A stretch of DNA of 11,118 nucleotides, taken from assembly GCA_028818995.1 (NCBI GenBank), contig JAPPMR010000182.1:1-11118 (forward strand), written 5' to 3'. Positions 1 to 6,956 of this stretch are shown here, one piece after another. The stretch comes from Candidatus Poribacteria bacterium (GTDB lineage Bacteria > Poribacteria > WGA-4E > WGA-3G). Within the stretch, counting starts at the first letter, position 1; every line of letters starts with the position of its first letter. The notes beneath the pieces are model-generated. The model saw nothing but the letters and a program-made list of their open reading frames with translations. It had not been told where the DNA came from and made no database searches. The position numbers and the translations under genes were made by a program.

Positions 1-231
1 AGAAGCACTCGTCAAAACGTAGATGTCTTCTTAAGTTGACACCCGGGGAATGCCTAATGGCATTCATACCGTTGATTTATGGGTTGAGCTTGCGAAACCC
101 GACATGGTGACCTTATCTAAATCACACGTGTCCCAATTAACGCCGAAGACGCGTGACAGAATGCGCGTGTAGCATGCTGTGGGAATAATCACATTGTGAT
201 ACCATTGCCGTGTATTTCTTAGAGACTAACT
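1..231. other. Gene-poor left edge with hairpins, possible repeat or ncRNA remnant
   Basis: No convincing gene is seen here. The segment is rich in self-complementary sequence: a perfect 7-bp hairpin with a 4-nt loop (48-65), ACGCG/CGCGT arms (149-153 and 164-168), an AGCATGCT palindrome (171-178), and ATCAC/GTGAT arms (188-192 and 196-200). A 40-codon + strand frame (50-172) begins with Met-Pro-Asn-Gly-Ile-His and ends at TAG. It has no Shine-Dalgarno sequence and its start lies inside the hairpin, so I do not call it a gene. The segment may be the edge of a dispersed repeat or a decayed element, but nothing here identifies a family. Confidence 0.3.
48..65. repeat. Perfect 7-bp hairpin
   Basis: GAATGCC (48-54) and GGCATTC (59-65) are perfectly complementary across a TAAT loop. 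No T-tract follows on either strand, so it is not a typical intrinsic terminator. It lies about 170 nt beyond the stop of the kinase gene. Confidence 0.5.
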
Positions 232-2208
232 TTATCCGTAATTCCCTTTCCGAATTTCATCAAGCAATTTTTGCGCTTCATGCACAGCTCTCGGTGGACT
301 TGGAAGGTTTTTACCTATCGTTATAATTGACATATAGTAATTGTATGCTGTTTGGAGATCTCCGATGAGATGTGCACTTTCAGCGGCATTGAAATAACAT
401 ACAGTTGCCGAAGACTCACACTTTTCTACTTCTAAAATCAGTTGTGCAAAACGATAATTGTCCGCAGCAAGAATATAAGATTTACCTGCTTCTATCCATG
501 AACGCTGTAATTCCAGTTGACGCGCCAGATGAACATAATACGCTGCACCGTTTCTTGCGTTCCTTCTTGCCTCTCGCTGTTTTCTCGCTGCTGCGTAAGC
601 AAACCGCGCACGTGTATAACAATTCGCAACAAGTTCTATCTCGTCCATTCTAATAAATCGTTTGGCATGTCTGTGGTAAAAAGCACCGAGTCTCCTATAT
701 TGTGAGTAACACCTGCGTATATTTTCTTGTTGTGTATAAATTTGTGCTTGTTGAAAGATGTAGGCAGCTTCTTCTTCATGTGGGTATTGAATATCTTCAT
801 GGACTTTATCCAATAGGAATTCAGGGGAAGCTTCTTCAATTAAAACGCGGTAACTTTCCGCCTGTTGCACCTGGGTTTTGGGTGCAACGGGCATATCCAA
901 TTCTTCGGGAAAAACTTCAGGTTCTTTATAGTCAACTTCAGGTTCAATCTCAACTTCCGATACGGTCAACGCATCAAGCAAGATTGATTTTTCTGTTTCG
1001 GAGAAATTTTCAACCAATGCAGTAATATCTTGAACTGCCAAAGTATTCGAAGGCGGTGCTGCTGTACTCGCTTCCTTGAATAGGGCATCCGCTTGGACAA
1101 CGAGTTGTGCATCCTGCAAACAGAGGGTATGTGCCTTATGCAATTCGCGAAGTGTTTCATCTGTGTCTCCGTTGCGTGCATATTCAATCGCTTCAGTATA
1201 GTGCTGCATGAGTTGAATTTTCAACTTTTCTTTATTTTCCTTTTCGACTTTACTACGCATCTCAAAGAAAAGGTTTTGATTGATTTGCTCGGCAATATCG
1301 ATTTGTAATCGAAAGGTTTTTCGGCACCGTTCAAGTGCACTTGCCAATTCGGTTGCCGGGGAATTAGAACTTTCTGCAATTAAGATAGAGGCTTGTTGTT
1401 CGTACTGCCAACGGCGAATCCGATCAAGTTCATTGTACATTTCAGTTGCTGTTTGGTACCGTTTATCAACATCTCTATGGAGTGCTTTTATCGCAAAATT
1501 TCGGAATTCTTCTGGGCAATTTTCAAGGTTCTCTATTTCACCCGCGGCCTTCTTTTTATCAATTTCATCAACTTCACCAGAAAAAGGGAATTGTTTTGTG
1601 AGTGCCTCATAAAGAACTAAACCTGTAGCGTAGAGATCAGCCCGAAAATCATAAGCCCCATAGTGTTGTTCTGGTGCCATGTAGCGCCGGGTACCGGTCA
1701 TGGTTACGGCGAACTCGGTTGATTCCCCAAAAATACGTGCGATACTGAAATCCGCAATTTTCGCCTCTTTATCAGGTGTGAGTAATATATTTTGTGGCTT
1801 GATGTCACGGTGTAGGATATTGTGAGCATGCGCAGCTTTTAAACCGTTGCAGATATCCAAACCGATATTGAGGACATCATTTAAGGTTAAATCTCCTTGT
1901 TGAACGAGTTTGTGTAGGTTATTTCCTTCAATATACTCCATAACTATCCAGGCAATATAATCGTCCTTACCCGGTTCAACAGTAAGGATTGAGACGATAT
2001 TAGGGTGTCCCCATATATTTGACATCGCTTCAAGTTCCGTAAGAAGATACCGCATTCTATCTGCAGGATACGCGTCTTTGGAAAGGGCTTTGATCGCAAC
2101 AATACGGTTCGTCATCTCTTCGCGGGCACGAAAGACAGATGAAAAGCTACCTGAACTGAGATACTCAAGCAACCTATATTTACCTAATATCAATTCGTTA
2201 ATCTTCAT
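232..2208 (-). CDS. Eukaryotic-like serine/threonine protein kinase with helical-repeat C-terminal region
   Basis: Predicted Hanks-type kinase that transfers ATP phosphate to Ser/Thr of unknown partners. The kinase domain spans about residues 11-265: ATP-binding Lys40 in VAIK, catalytic HRDIKPQN (133-140, base Asp135), activation segment with Thr169/Thr171 and APE (178-180). Two signatures are unusual. The Mg-binding loop reads Asp-Phe-Ser (153-155) instead of DFG, and the Gly-rich loop is SSGSFSSV with Ser at the first and third Gly positions. Residues 260-345 are charged and helical, possibly coiled coil. About 390-475 is acidic and low in complexity. About 480-655 is rich in Ala, Tyr and Arg helices resembling TPR or alpha-SNAP repeats, a likely protein-binding surface. 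No transmembrane helix or PASTA domain is seen, so it should be cytosolic. The ATG at 2208 starts just before the kinase fold; no clear Shine-Dalgarno precedes it. It stands alone, and its target cannot be inferred from the neighbours. Confidence 0.93.
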   Translation of the reverse strand: MKINELILGKYRLLEYLSSGSFSSVFRAREEMTNRIVAIKALSKDAYPADRMRYLLTELEAMSNIWGHPNIVSILTVEPGKDDYIAWIVMEYIEGNNLHKLVQQGDLTLNDVLNIGLDICNGLKAAHAHNILHRDIKPQNILLTPDKEAKIADFSIARIFGESTEFAVTMTGTRRYMAPEQHYGAYDFRADLYATGLVLYEALTKQFPFSGEVDEIDKKKAAGEIENLENCPEEFRNFAIKALHRDVDKRYQTATEMYNELDRIRRWQYEQQASILIAESSNSPATELASALERCRKTFRLQIDIAEQINQNLFFEMRSKVEKENKEKLKIQLMQHYTEAIEYARNGDTDETLRELHKAHTLCLQDAQLVVQADALFKEASTAAPPSNTLAVQDITALVENFSETEKSILLDALTVSEVEIEPEVDYKEPEVFPEELDMPVAPKTQVQQAESYRVLIEEASPEFLLDKVHEDIQYPHEEEAAYIFQQAQIYTQQENIRRCYSQYRRLGAFYHRHAKRFIRMDEIELVANCYTRARFAYAAARKQREARRNARNGAAYYVHLARQLELQRSWIEAGKSYILAADNYRFAQLILEVEKCESSATVCYFNAAESAHLIGDLQTAYNYYMSIITIGKNLPSPPRAVHEAQKLLDEIRKGNYG

Positions 2209-2275
2209 AACGATTATTCGCTAAGTTATGTCTCGTTTTGGATAAATTTTGTGGGGTTTATTGTCTCTGTTTAAA

Positions 2276-2304
2276 AAATTAGCAAAAATAAAATCAACTG
2301 TCAA
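2276..2304 (-). promoter_or_regulatory. Weak candidate promoter of the kinase gene
   Basis: Consensus -35 TTGACA (2304-2299 on the - strand) is followed after 17 nt by TAATTT, which keeps only three of six -10 consensus bases. It lies about 70-95 nt upstream of the kinase ATG. AT-richness makes chance matches likely. Confidence 0.25.
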
Positions 2305-2447
2305 CGTAAAAACAGTATTAAATGTAGTCTGTTGCCTGAATTAAAGTTGTTAAGGAATTGTTTCTAATATTTGTAAGCTTGCAGCGTAGTTCAACGGTGT
2401 ATTGTCAATTCTAAAATTTCCTATAATTGGAAAAAGGAACATCTAAC

Positions 2448-2472
2448 CACAAGTAAGGCTAAATTACTTGTG
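2448..2472 (-). terminator. Perfect 9-bp hairpin behind eda, candidate terminator
   Basis: CACAAGTAA (2448-2456) pairs perfectly with TTACTTGTG (2464-2472) across a 7-nt loop, 31 nt past the eda stop. This is where a terminator is expected. The stem is AT-rich, and the first U-rich run on the - strand lies about 11 nt beyond it. It may therefore end transcription poorly or protect the mRNA 3' end instead. Confidence 0.4.
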
Positions 2473-2503
2473 AGACGTTTACAGCACTATTTTTGTTTAT
2501 TAA

Positions 2504-3145
2504 TCATCTGACAGATTTGACAGCAGCTATCAGTTTTTTAGCCCTTTCTGTGAGCGAAACAAAATCGCCAGATTCAAGGAGAGAAGTACTAACCAATGAG
2601 CTGCCAACACCTAATGCTGATGCACCAGCATTGATGAATTCCGCTGCATTTTCCGCATTGATGCCGCCAGTCGGAATAAGTGGAATCTGTGGAAGGGGTG
2701 CTTTTATATCCTTAATGTAGGAGGGACCGACTCCACTTGAAGGAAAGACTTTCACATAATCAGCGCCTGTTTCCCATGCTGACAAAATTTCTGTAGGTGT
2801 AAATGCACCCGGTATAACCACTTTGCCATACCGATTGCAGATTTCGATTACGTCTGACTTCGTAACAGGACTGACGACAAATTCAGCACCAGCGAGCATT
2901 GCTGCACGCGCTGTCTCTGCATCCAAAACCGATCCGACCCCAACTAAGACCGCATCGCCTAATCGGGTTGACACTTCGCTGATCACCCGTAACGCATCGG
3001 GTGTTGTCATCGTTATTTCAATAACGTCTACGCCTCCAGTTTGAATAGCCGCTGCTGCGTCGATTAGTTCATTTGAACTGTTGGCACGAATTATAGCGAC
3101 AATACCACATGCCTCAATACGTTGCATCTGTTCCAGTTTTGTCAT
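2504..3145 (-). CDS. eda: KDPG/KHG aldolase (2-dehydro-3-deoxy-phosphogluconate / 4-hydroxy-2-oxoglutarate aldolase)
   Basis: Class I Schiff-base aldolase. The family cleaves 2-keto-3-deoxy-6-phosphogluconate to pyruvate and glyceraldehyde 3-phosphate (Entner-Doudoroff and sugar-acid catabolism) and often also 4-hydroxy-2-oxoglutarate to pyruvate and glyoxylate. Numbered from the upstream ATG at 3157, the catalytic Glu is Glu47 in EITMTTP, the Schiff-base Lys is Lys136 in YVKVFP, GAFTPTE is at 117-123, and the phosphate-binding PTGGI is at 162-166. The length (213-217 residues) fits a complete TIM-barrel member. I prefer the start at 3145 (Met-Thr-Lys-Leu) because GAGGCGG lies just ahead of it, while the ATG at 3157 has only A/T-rich sequence upstream. 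No edd, kinase or sugar transporter is adjacent, so the sugar acid it serves is unknown. It is transcribed divergently from the CNNM/CorC gene. Confidence 0.93.
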   Translation of the reverse strand: MTKLEQMQRIEACGIVAIIRANSSNELIDAAAAIQTGGVDVIEITMTTPDALRVISEVSTRLGDAVLVGVGSVLDAETARAAMLAGAEFVVSPVTKSDVIEICNRYGKVVIPGAFTPTEILSAWETGADYVKVFPSSGVGPSYIKDIKAPLPQIPLIPTGGINAENAAEFINAGASALGVGSSLVSTSLLESGDFVSLTERAKKLIAAVKSVR

Positions 3146-3148
3146 AGA

Positions 3149-3155
3149 CCGCCTC
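3149..3155 (-). promoter_or_regulatory. Ribosome binding site that decides the eda start
   Basis: On the - strand GAGGCGG lies 3 nt before the ATG at 3145; its GAGG core is 6 nt away. It is inside the coding sequence if the ATG at 3157 is used, and that ATG has no purine-rich site of its own. The shorter protein is therefore favoured. Confidence 0.55.
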
Positions 3156-3211
3156 ATTTTATTTAGTTTTTCAATGGTTATGTACCGCTTAGTAGTTGAT
3201 TGCGTTTACAT

Positions 3212-3240
3212 ATTTTATCTGAATTTTCTGATATAATCAA
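3212..3240 (-). promoter_or_regulatory. Candidate sigma-70 promoter for eda
   Basis: On the - strand TTGATT (3240-3235) and TAAAAT (3217-3212) are 17 nt apart, four and five of six consensus bases. This places the transcript start about 60 nt upstream of the preferred eda ATG. It is back to back with the + strand promoter at 3248-3276, only 7 nt away, so one regulator could act on both. Confidence 0.4.
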
Positions 3241-3247
3241 TTTTTTG

Positions 3248-3276
3248 TTGCATTCAATGTGTTAACATGTTATAAT
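3248..3276 (+). promoter_or_regulatory. Strong sigma-70 promoter for the CNNM/CorC gene, with extended -10
   Basis: TTGCAT (3248-3253), a 17-nt spacer and a perfect TATAAT (3271-3276). TG at 3268-3269 gives the extended -10 pattern TGnTATAAT. Transcription would begin near 3283 and leave a 5' leader of about 105 nt before the ATG at 3388. Confidence 0.6.
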
Positions 3277-3340
3277 TCATTCTAAATTACGTAATATTTA
3301 ATGCCGAATACACTATATTTTAGTACCAGAAACTGAGGTT

Positions 3341-3377
3341 AGATGTCCCTCGGACGAACATCTCATTAAATTCGTCC
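3341..3377 (+). promoter_or_regulatory. Structured leader, possible H-type pseudoknot before the CNNM/CorC start
   Basis: Two interleaved stems can be drawn. AGATGT (3341-3346) pairs with ACATCT (3358-3363). GGACGA (3352-3357) pairs with TCGTCC (3372-3377). The order is S1-S2-S1'-S2' with loops of 5, 0 and 8 nt, which is H-type pseudoknot topology. A competing stem, CTGAGG (3333-3338) with CCTCGG (3348-3353, one G-U), is also possible. The second stem ends 10 nt before the ATG, in the ribosome-binding region. No known riboswitch family is recognised. Confidence 0.35.
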
Positions 3378-3387
3378 CCTCAAAAGA

Positions 3388-6075
3388 ATGGAAGTTCCAC
3401 TACTGCCTTATTTGATTGGATTGGTAGGTTTACTTATTCTCTCCGGCTTTTTTTCCGGGTCTGAGACGGCTTTATGTGCTTTAACGCGAGTGCAAATTGA
3501 AAAGATCCGTCTTAAACGGGGAAAAGCGTCTGCAATTGTCAATTTCGTTGACAACCCACGCCGATTATTTATTACCGTCTTACTCGGGAATAATCTTGTT
3601 AATGTTACCTTCGCGATACTTGTACTAAGGCTTGTGCCTTTAGTATTCCCCCAAACATTTGAAGCCTTTTTTCCGTATCTTGCCATAGCGCTTAGTGTTC
3701 TACCCATGCTGATTTTCGGTGAAATGGCACCGAAAACTTATGCTATAAAACACCCCGAGTTATTTGCTAAAATAACTGCACCTCCGCTATGGGCATTTTC
3801 TGTTCTCATTTCCCCTGTACGTGCACTTCTGCGAAAAATCATTGACAAACTTATCCCAATATTTGGTGGGCACCCACCACCTGAAGAGGAATTCACTACG
3901 ACAGATTTACAAGAATTCTTTAAAACCTATCACGAGGAAACGCTCCCGCCTGATGAACGCGAAATCGTAAGTAATATCCTTCAATTGCGAGACATTGAAG
4001 CAAAAGAAATTATGGTACCCAGAACCGAAGTGATTGCAGTGCCTACATCAAACACTATCCAAGATACTTTGACACAGGCAAAAGAATTCGGATTTTCGCG
4101 CATTCCGGTTTATCGTGAACAGATTGATAAAATCTGTGGCATTTTCTATGTTAAGGATTTTCCGCAGTGGCACCGTGCGGAGGTAAATGCGCTTACAATA
4201 GATGAATTTCTCGAAAAACGGGCGAAAATTACAAATGCTCCCCCTGACGCGCCACTAATCCGAGAACCTTTTTTAGTCCTTGAAACTCGAAAAATCGGAA
4301 TATTACTGCTGCAACTGCAACGCGAGCAAACCAAAATAGCGATCCTCCGTGATGAATATGGAGGCATTTCTGGAATTGTTACGACTGAAGACATCGTTGA
4401 GCAGGTAGTGGGAGACATCGCTGATGAACATGATAAGGACGACTCTGCACCTAAATATATAAAACATTCAGAGGATCCGCTGGTGATAGAAACTACCGGA
4501 CGCATGAGCATCCGCGAACTCAACCAACAATTTGAACTCAAAATTCAAGAAGATGATGCTGATACAATTGGTGGTTATGCTCTCGGCCTTTTTGGGCATA
4601 TCCCTTCTGTCGGTGAAGTTCACGTTAACGAAAACGGCATAGAATTTGAAATTACCGCCACAGAAGGCAACCTAATCACAGGCCTGTTTATCCGAGTCCC
4701 TACACCTGAAGAACCTAACAATGAGAGTGTAGTCGGCGCTGCTGTTCCATTGAAAATACTTCTATTATCCCTCTTTTTAATCGGTGCTGGCAGCGCAACA
4801 CAGACTGCTATACTCATTGCCTCGTTTGGACTTGCGGTACTTGTTTGCCTTGTGTTGTCCGCCTTTTACTCTGGTTCAGAAACCGCCCTCGTTTCAGTAA
4901 ATAAAATCCGAATGAACCAACTTGTTGAAACTAACGACGCAAAGGCAAAAATTATTCATCGTTTAGTTGAATCTCCCGATAAGATGCTTGCGCTGACCTT
5001 GGTAGGAACAAATCTCGCAAATGTCCTAATTTCACAATTCGGTGATCGATTGACTGAAACAGTGCTGTCCGTTTCAGATGAGTTGCAAGGAATTATCTCT
5101 ATCGTTTACGTAACCATTTTGCTACTTATCTTTGGAGAAATTTTGCCGAAAACGATTTTCCGTGTTAAAGCAGATGCGCTTTCACTGCGCTATGCCTATC
5201 CTTTACGACTATCTGAATTTATTTTAGCCCCCCTAATTTACTTTGTACAATCTGTTACAAAAGGCCTCGTCAGAATCATAGATAGAGGTGCAAATTCCCC
5301 CAGTCCTGATGCCCAACGTGAAGAATTACGATTACTCGCAACTATGGGTGAAAGATCGGGCAACCTGCTGACAGAACAACGACAAATGATTCACCGTCTA
5401 CTCAACTTCCAAAACCGTACTGTTAGACAGGTTATGATGCCACTCGTTGATATCGTCGCCATAGAAAAGAATACAACATGTGAAGATTTTTTACAAATTG
5501 CCGCGGATTCTGGCTACTCTCGAATTCCAGTATACGACGAACGTATTTATGACATTGTTGGAATTGTCAACCTTTTAGACGTTATCTACGCGGAAAACCG
5601 ACCTGAAACGGTTGAACCGTTTATCCGCACAGATATACACGTTGTCCCGGAATCGAAAAATATTAACGCTCTCCTAAAAGAAATACAAAATACTCAGCAT
5701 ACGATGGTATTTGCTGTTGATGAATACAGTGGCATTGTTGGTCTTGTGACTGTTGAAGACCTCATTGAAGAAATCGTTGGTGAATTTGATGATGAACGCG
5801 ATGATCCCGATTCCATCCATTTAATTGCTCCCGACATTCTTGAATGTGAAGGTAGAACCGAGATCGAAATATTGGAAGAACACTATGGACTATCAATTCC
5901 TCAAGGGGATTATTATACGACTATCGCTGGTTATATTCTTGATCGTACCGGCACAATTCCGGAAACTGGCACGGAATTAGAACTCGGCGATGCAGTGATT
6001 ACAATTTTAGATGCTGATGCACGCTCAATTCAAAAAATTCGTATACGGCGGCGACTCGGTAGATTTAATACCTAA
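3388..6075 (+). CDS. Tandem-fused CNNM/CorC-family membrane protein (DUF21-CBS-CBS-CorC_HlyC, twice)
   Basis: Two full CNNM/CorC-type units in one chain of 895 residues; a single unit is usually about 420-450. Family members are membrane proteins linked to Mg2+ (or other divalent cation) transport, with cytosolic nucleotide-sensing CBS pairs. First unit: DUF21 membrane domain about 5-160 (GSETAL 24-29, LGNNLVNV 66-73, FGEMAPKT 110-117), CBS pair about 205-345 (MVPRTEV 209-215, SRIPVY 237-242, DEYGG 322-326), CorC_HlyC domain about 355-440. Second unit: DUF21 about 472-635 (GSETAL 496-501, VGTNLANV 539-546, FGEILPKT 582-589), CBS pair about 680-800 (SRIPVY 711-716, DEYSG 778-782), CorC_HlyC about 812-890. 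Residues 455-468 look like one more hydrophobic helix between the units. The second unit has MMPLVDI where the first has MVPRTEV, losing the Arg. No strong Shine-Dalgarno precedes the ATG at 3388. It is monocistronic and convergent with the SDR gene. The transported ion is not proven by sequence. Confidence 0.9.
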   Translation: MEVPLLPYLIGLVGLLILSGFFSGSETALCALTRVQIEKIRLKRGKASAIVNFVDNPRRLFITVLLGNNLVNVTFAILVLRLVPLVFPQTFEAFFPYLAIALSVLPMLIFGEMAPKTYAIKHPELFAKITAPPLWAFSVLISPVRALLRKIIDKLIPIFGGHPPPEEEFTTTDLQEFFKTYHEETLPPDEREIVSNILQLRDIEAKEIMVPRTEVIAVPTSNTIQDTLTQAKEFGFSRIPVYREQIDKICGIFYVKDFPQWHRAEVNALTIDEFLEKRAKITNAPPDAPLIREPFLVLETRKIGILLLQLQREQTKIAILRDEYGGISGIVTTEDIVEQVVGDIADEHDKDDSAPKYIKHSEDPLVIETTGRMSIRELNQQFELKIQEDDADTIGGYALGLFGHIPSVGEVHVNENGIEFEITATEGNLITGLFIRVPTPEEPNNESVVGAAVPLKILLLSLFLIGAGSATQTAILIASFGLAVLVCLVLSAFYSGSETALVSVNKIRMNQLVETNDAKAKIIHRLVESPDKMLALTLVGTNLANVLISQFGDRLTETVLSVSDELQGIISIVYVTILLLIFGEILPKTIFRVKADALSLRYAYPLRLSEFILAPLIYFVQSVTKGLVRIIDRGANSPSPDAQREELRLLATMGERSGNLLTEQRQMIHRLLNFQNRTVRQVMMPLVDIVAIEKNTTCEDFLQIAADSGYSRIPVYDERIYDIVGIVNLLDVIYAENRPETVEPFIRTDIHVVPESKNINALLKEIQNTQHTMVFAVDEYSGIVGLVTVEDLIEEIVGEFDDERDDPDSIHLIAPDILECEGRTEIEILEEHYGLSIPQGDYYTTIAGYILDRTGTIPETGTELELGDAVITILDADARSIQKIRIRRRLGRFNT

Positions 6076-6151
6076 CAGCTTTGCGGACAACTAAAATAGT
6101 CATTGGTTTTCAGAACAAGAGTCCCTAACCGATAACTGAGTATAGAAATAT

Positions 6152-6904
6152 CTACAAAATTCCGAGCGGAGGCATCACAACGATTTCTTCGGTAACCATG
6201 CCAATCGGTTGTTGGCATACTGACAGCACAGCGTTTGCTACATGTTCCGGTTTGAGCATTTTCTCAAAATCAGGATGTTGTGGAATATCGTCCCAAAATG
6301 GCGTTTCAACGGAACCCGGTAGTACTGCCGTAACTCGTATATTTTGGTCCCGCACTTCAGCAGCCAATACCTTTGTTAAGGCAAGTGCGCCTGCTTTTGC
6401 TGCGCAATACGCGCTTGAAGCAGGGAAAGCGACCTTCGCAGCGATAGAAAGCACATTTATAATCTGTCCCCCACCTTGTGCCAATAGATGTGGAAGCGCG
6501 TATTTTGCACAAAGGTAAATCCCTTTCAAATTTGAATTGACAACACTATCCCAATCCGACGGATCAAAATCAACGACGGTTCCAAATTTACCACTTCCTG
6601 CATTGTTTATCAAAATATCCAAGTTTTGATAGGTGTCCAGTGTCCGTTGGATGAGGTTTTGCACAGCGTCAACGTCTGTGACATCGGTAGGGACAGCGAT
6701 TGCATCCGCTCCTGTCTTTTTAAGATCTGCTGCAGATTGTTCTACAACCTGACGTGTACGGGCAGCGAGGACTACCTTTGCGCCTGCATCTGCTAAGGCA
6801 ACGGCTATTGCTTTACCAATACCTTTTGAGGCGCCAGTGACAACGGCAACTTTTCCTTTGAGATTATTTGTTTCTAATTCGTCAGTCTTGTTTTGTATAG
6901 ACAT
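6152..6904 (-). CDS. SDR-family NAD(P)-dependent oxidoreductase (FabG-like)
   Basis: Classical short-chain dehydrogenase/reductase of 250 residues, the usual length. Visible motifs: cofactor-binding TGASKGIG (23-30), NNAG (100-103), structural Asn124, catalytic Ser153, Tyr166 and Lys170 (YCAAK). Arg49 and Arg51 after the second beta strand suggest NADP(H). The C-terminus reads EEIVVMPPLGIL rather than the TVDGG type, closer to YdfG-like and assorted 3-ketoacyl or aldehyde/ketone reductases than to true FabG. It lies 52 nt downstream of folE on the same strand, which makes a pterin reductase role (sepiapterin reductase-like) conceivable. That is inference from position only; the substrate cannot be read from the sequence. 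The ATG at 6904 overlaps a 16-nt palindrome and lacks a clear Shine-Dalgarno, so start use may be weak or regulated. Confidence 0.9.
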   Translation of the reverse strand: MSIQNKTDELETNNLKGKVAVVTGASKGIGKAIAVALADAGAKVVLAARTRQVVEQSAADLKKTGADAIAVPTDVTDVDAVQNLIQRTLDTYQNLDILINNAGSGKFGTVVDFDPSDWDSVVNSNLKGIYLCAKYALPHLLAQGGGQIINVLSIAAKVAFPASSAYCAAKAGALALTKVLAAEVRDQNIRVTAVLPGSVETPFWDDIPQHPDFEKMLKPEHVANAVLSVCQQPIGMVTEEIVVMPPLGIL

Positions 6905-6919
6905 TTATGTTTACATAAA
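6904..6919. promoter_or_regulatory. Palindrome at the SDR start codon
   Basis: TTTATGT (6904-6910) and ACATAAA (6913-6919) flank two bases. The palindrome begins at the first base of the SDR start codon. It could be an operator, or a weak hairpin occupying the region where a ribosome binding site would lie. Confidence 0.3.
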
Positions 6920-6927
6920 AGGTAGTA

Positions 6928-6944
6928 GGCACACTCCGTGTGCC
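6928..6944. repeat. GC-rich 7-bp hairpin between folE and the SDR gene
   Basis: GGCACAC (6928-6934) and GTGTGCC (6938-6944) are perfectly complementary with a 3-nt loop, 12 nt past the folE stop. On the - strand only a short run (CTTTT) follows, about 7 nt later. It may be an attenuating terminator, an mRNA-protecting hairpin or a short dispersed palindromic repeat. Confidence 0.45.
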
Positions 6945-6956
6945 GTTAACCAATTT

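Larger units (their letters stand above)
2209..2503. other. AT-rich spacer between eda and the kinase gene
   Basis: No gene is seen. The left part should hold the kinase promoter: a perfect - strand TTGACA occurs at 2299-2304, but the hexamer 17 nt downstream (TAATTT) is a poor -10. The right part holds the hairpin at 2448-2472 behind eda. A second short pair of arms, TTTCC/GGAAA (2417-2421 and 2429-2433), encloses TATAATT. Confidence 0.5.

Noticed and set aside
50..172. 40-codon + strand frame at the left edge
   Set aside because: No ribosome binding site, its start lies inside a perfect hairpin, and no recognisable domain. Kept only as part of the left-edge description.
702..1025. + strand open frame inside the kinase gene
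   Set aside because: It is antisense to the kinase, has no domain or ribosome binding site, and overlaps a well-supported gene.
2381..2400. Sequence resembling a tRNA D-arm (GTAGTTCAACGGT)
   Set aside because: No matching acceptor stem, anticodon arm or T-arm (GGTTCGAATCC type) follows, so at most it is a chance match or a remnant.
4146..4541. Long - strand open frame inside the CNNM/CorC gene
   Set aside because: Ser/Arg-rich composition and complete overlap with clear coding sequence on the other strand mark it as a shadow frame.
6102..6133. Possible bidirectional terminator between the convergent CNNM/CorC and SDR genes
   Set aside because: The arms ATTGGTT and AACCGAT pair with one G-U across an 18-nt loop, but no T-run follows on either strand.
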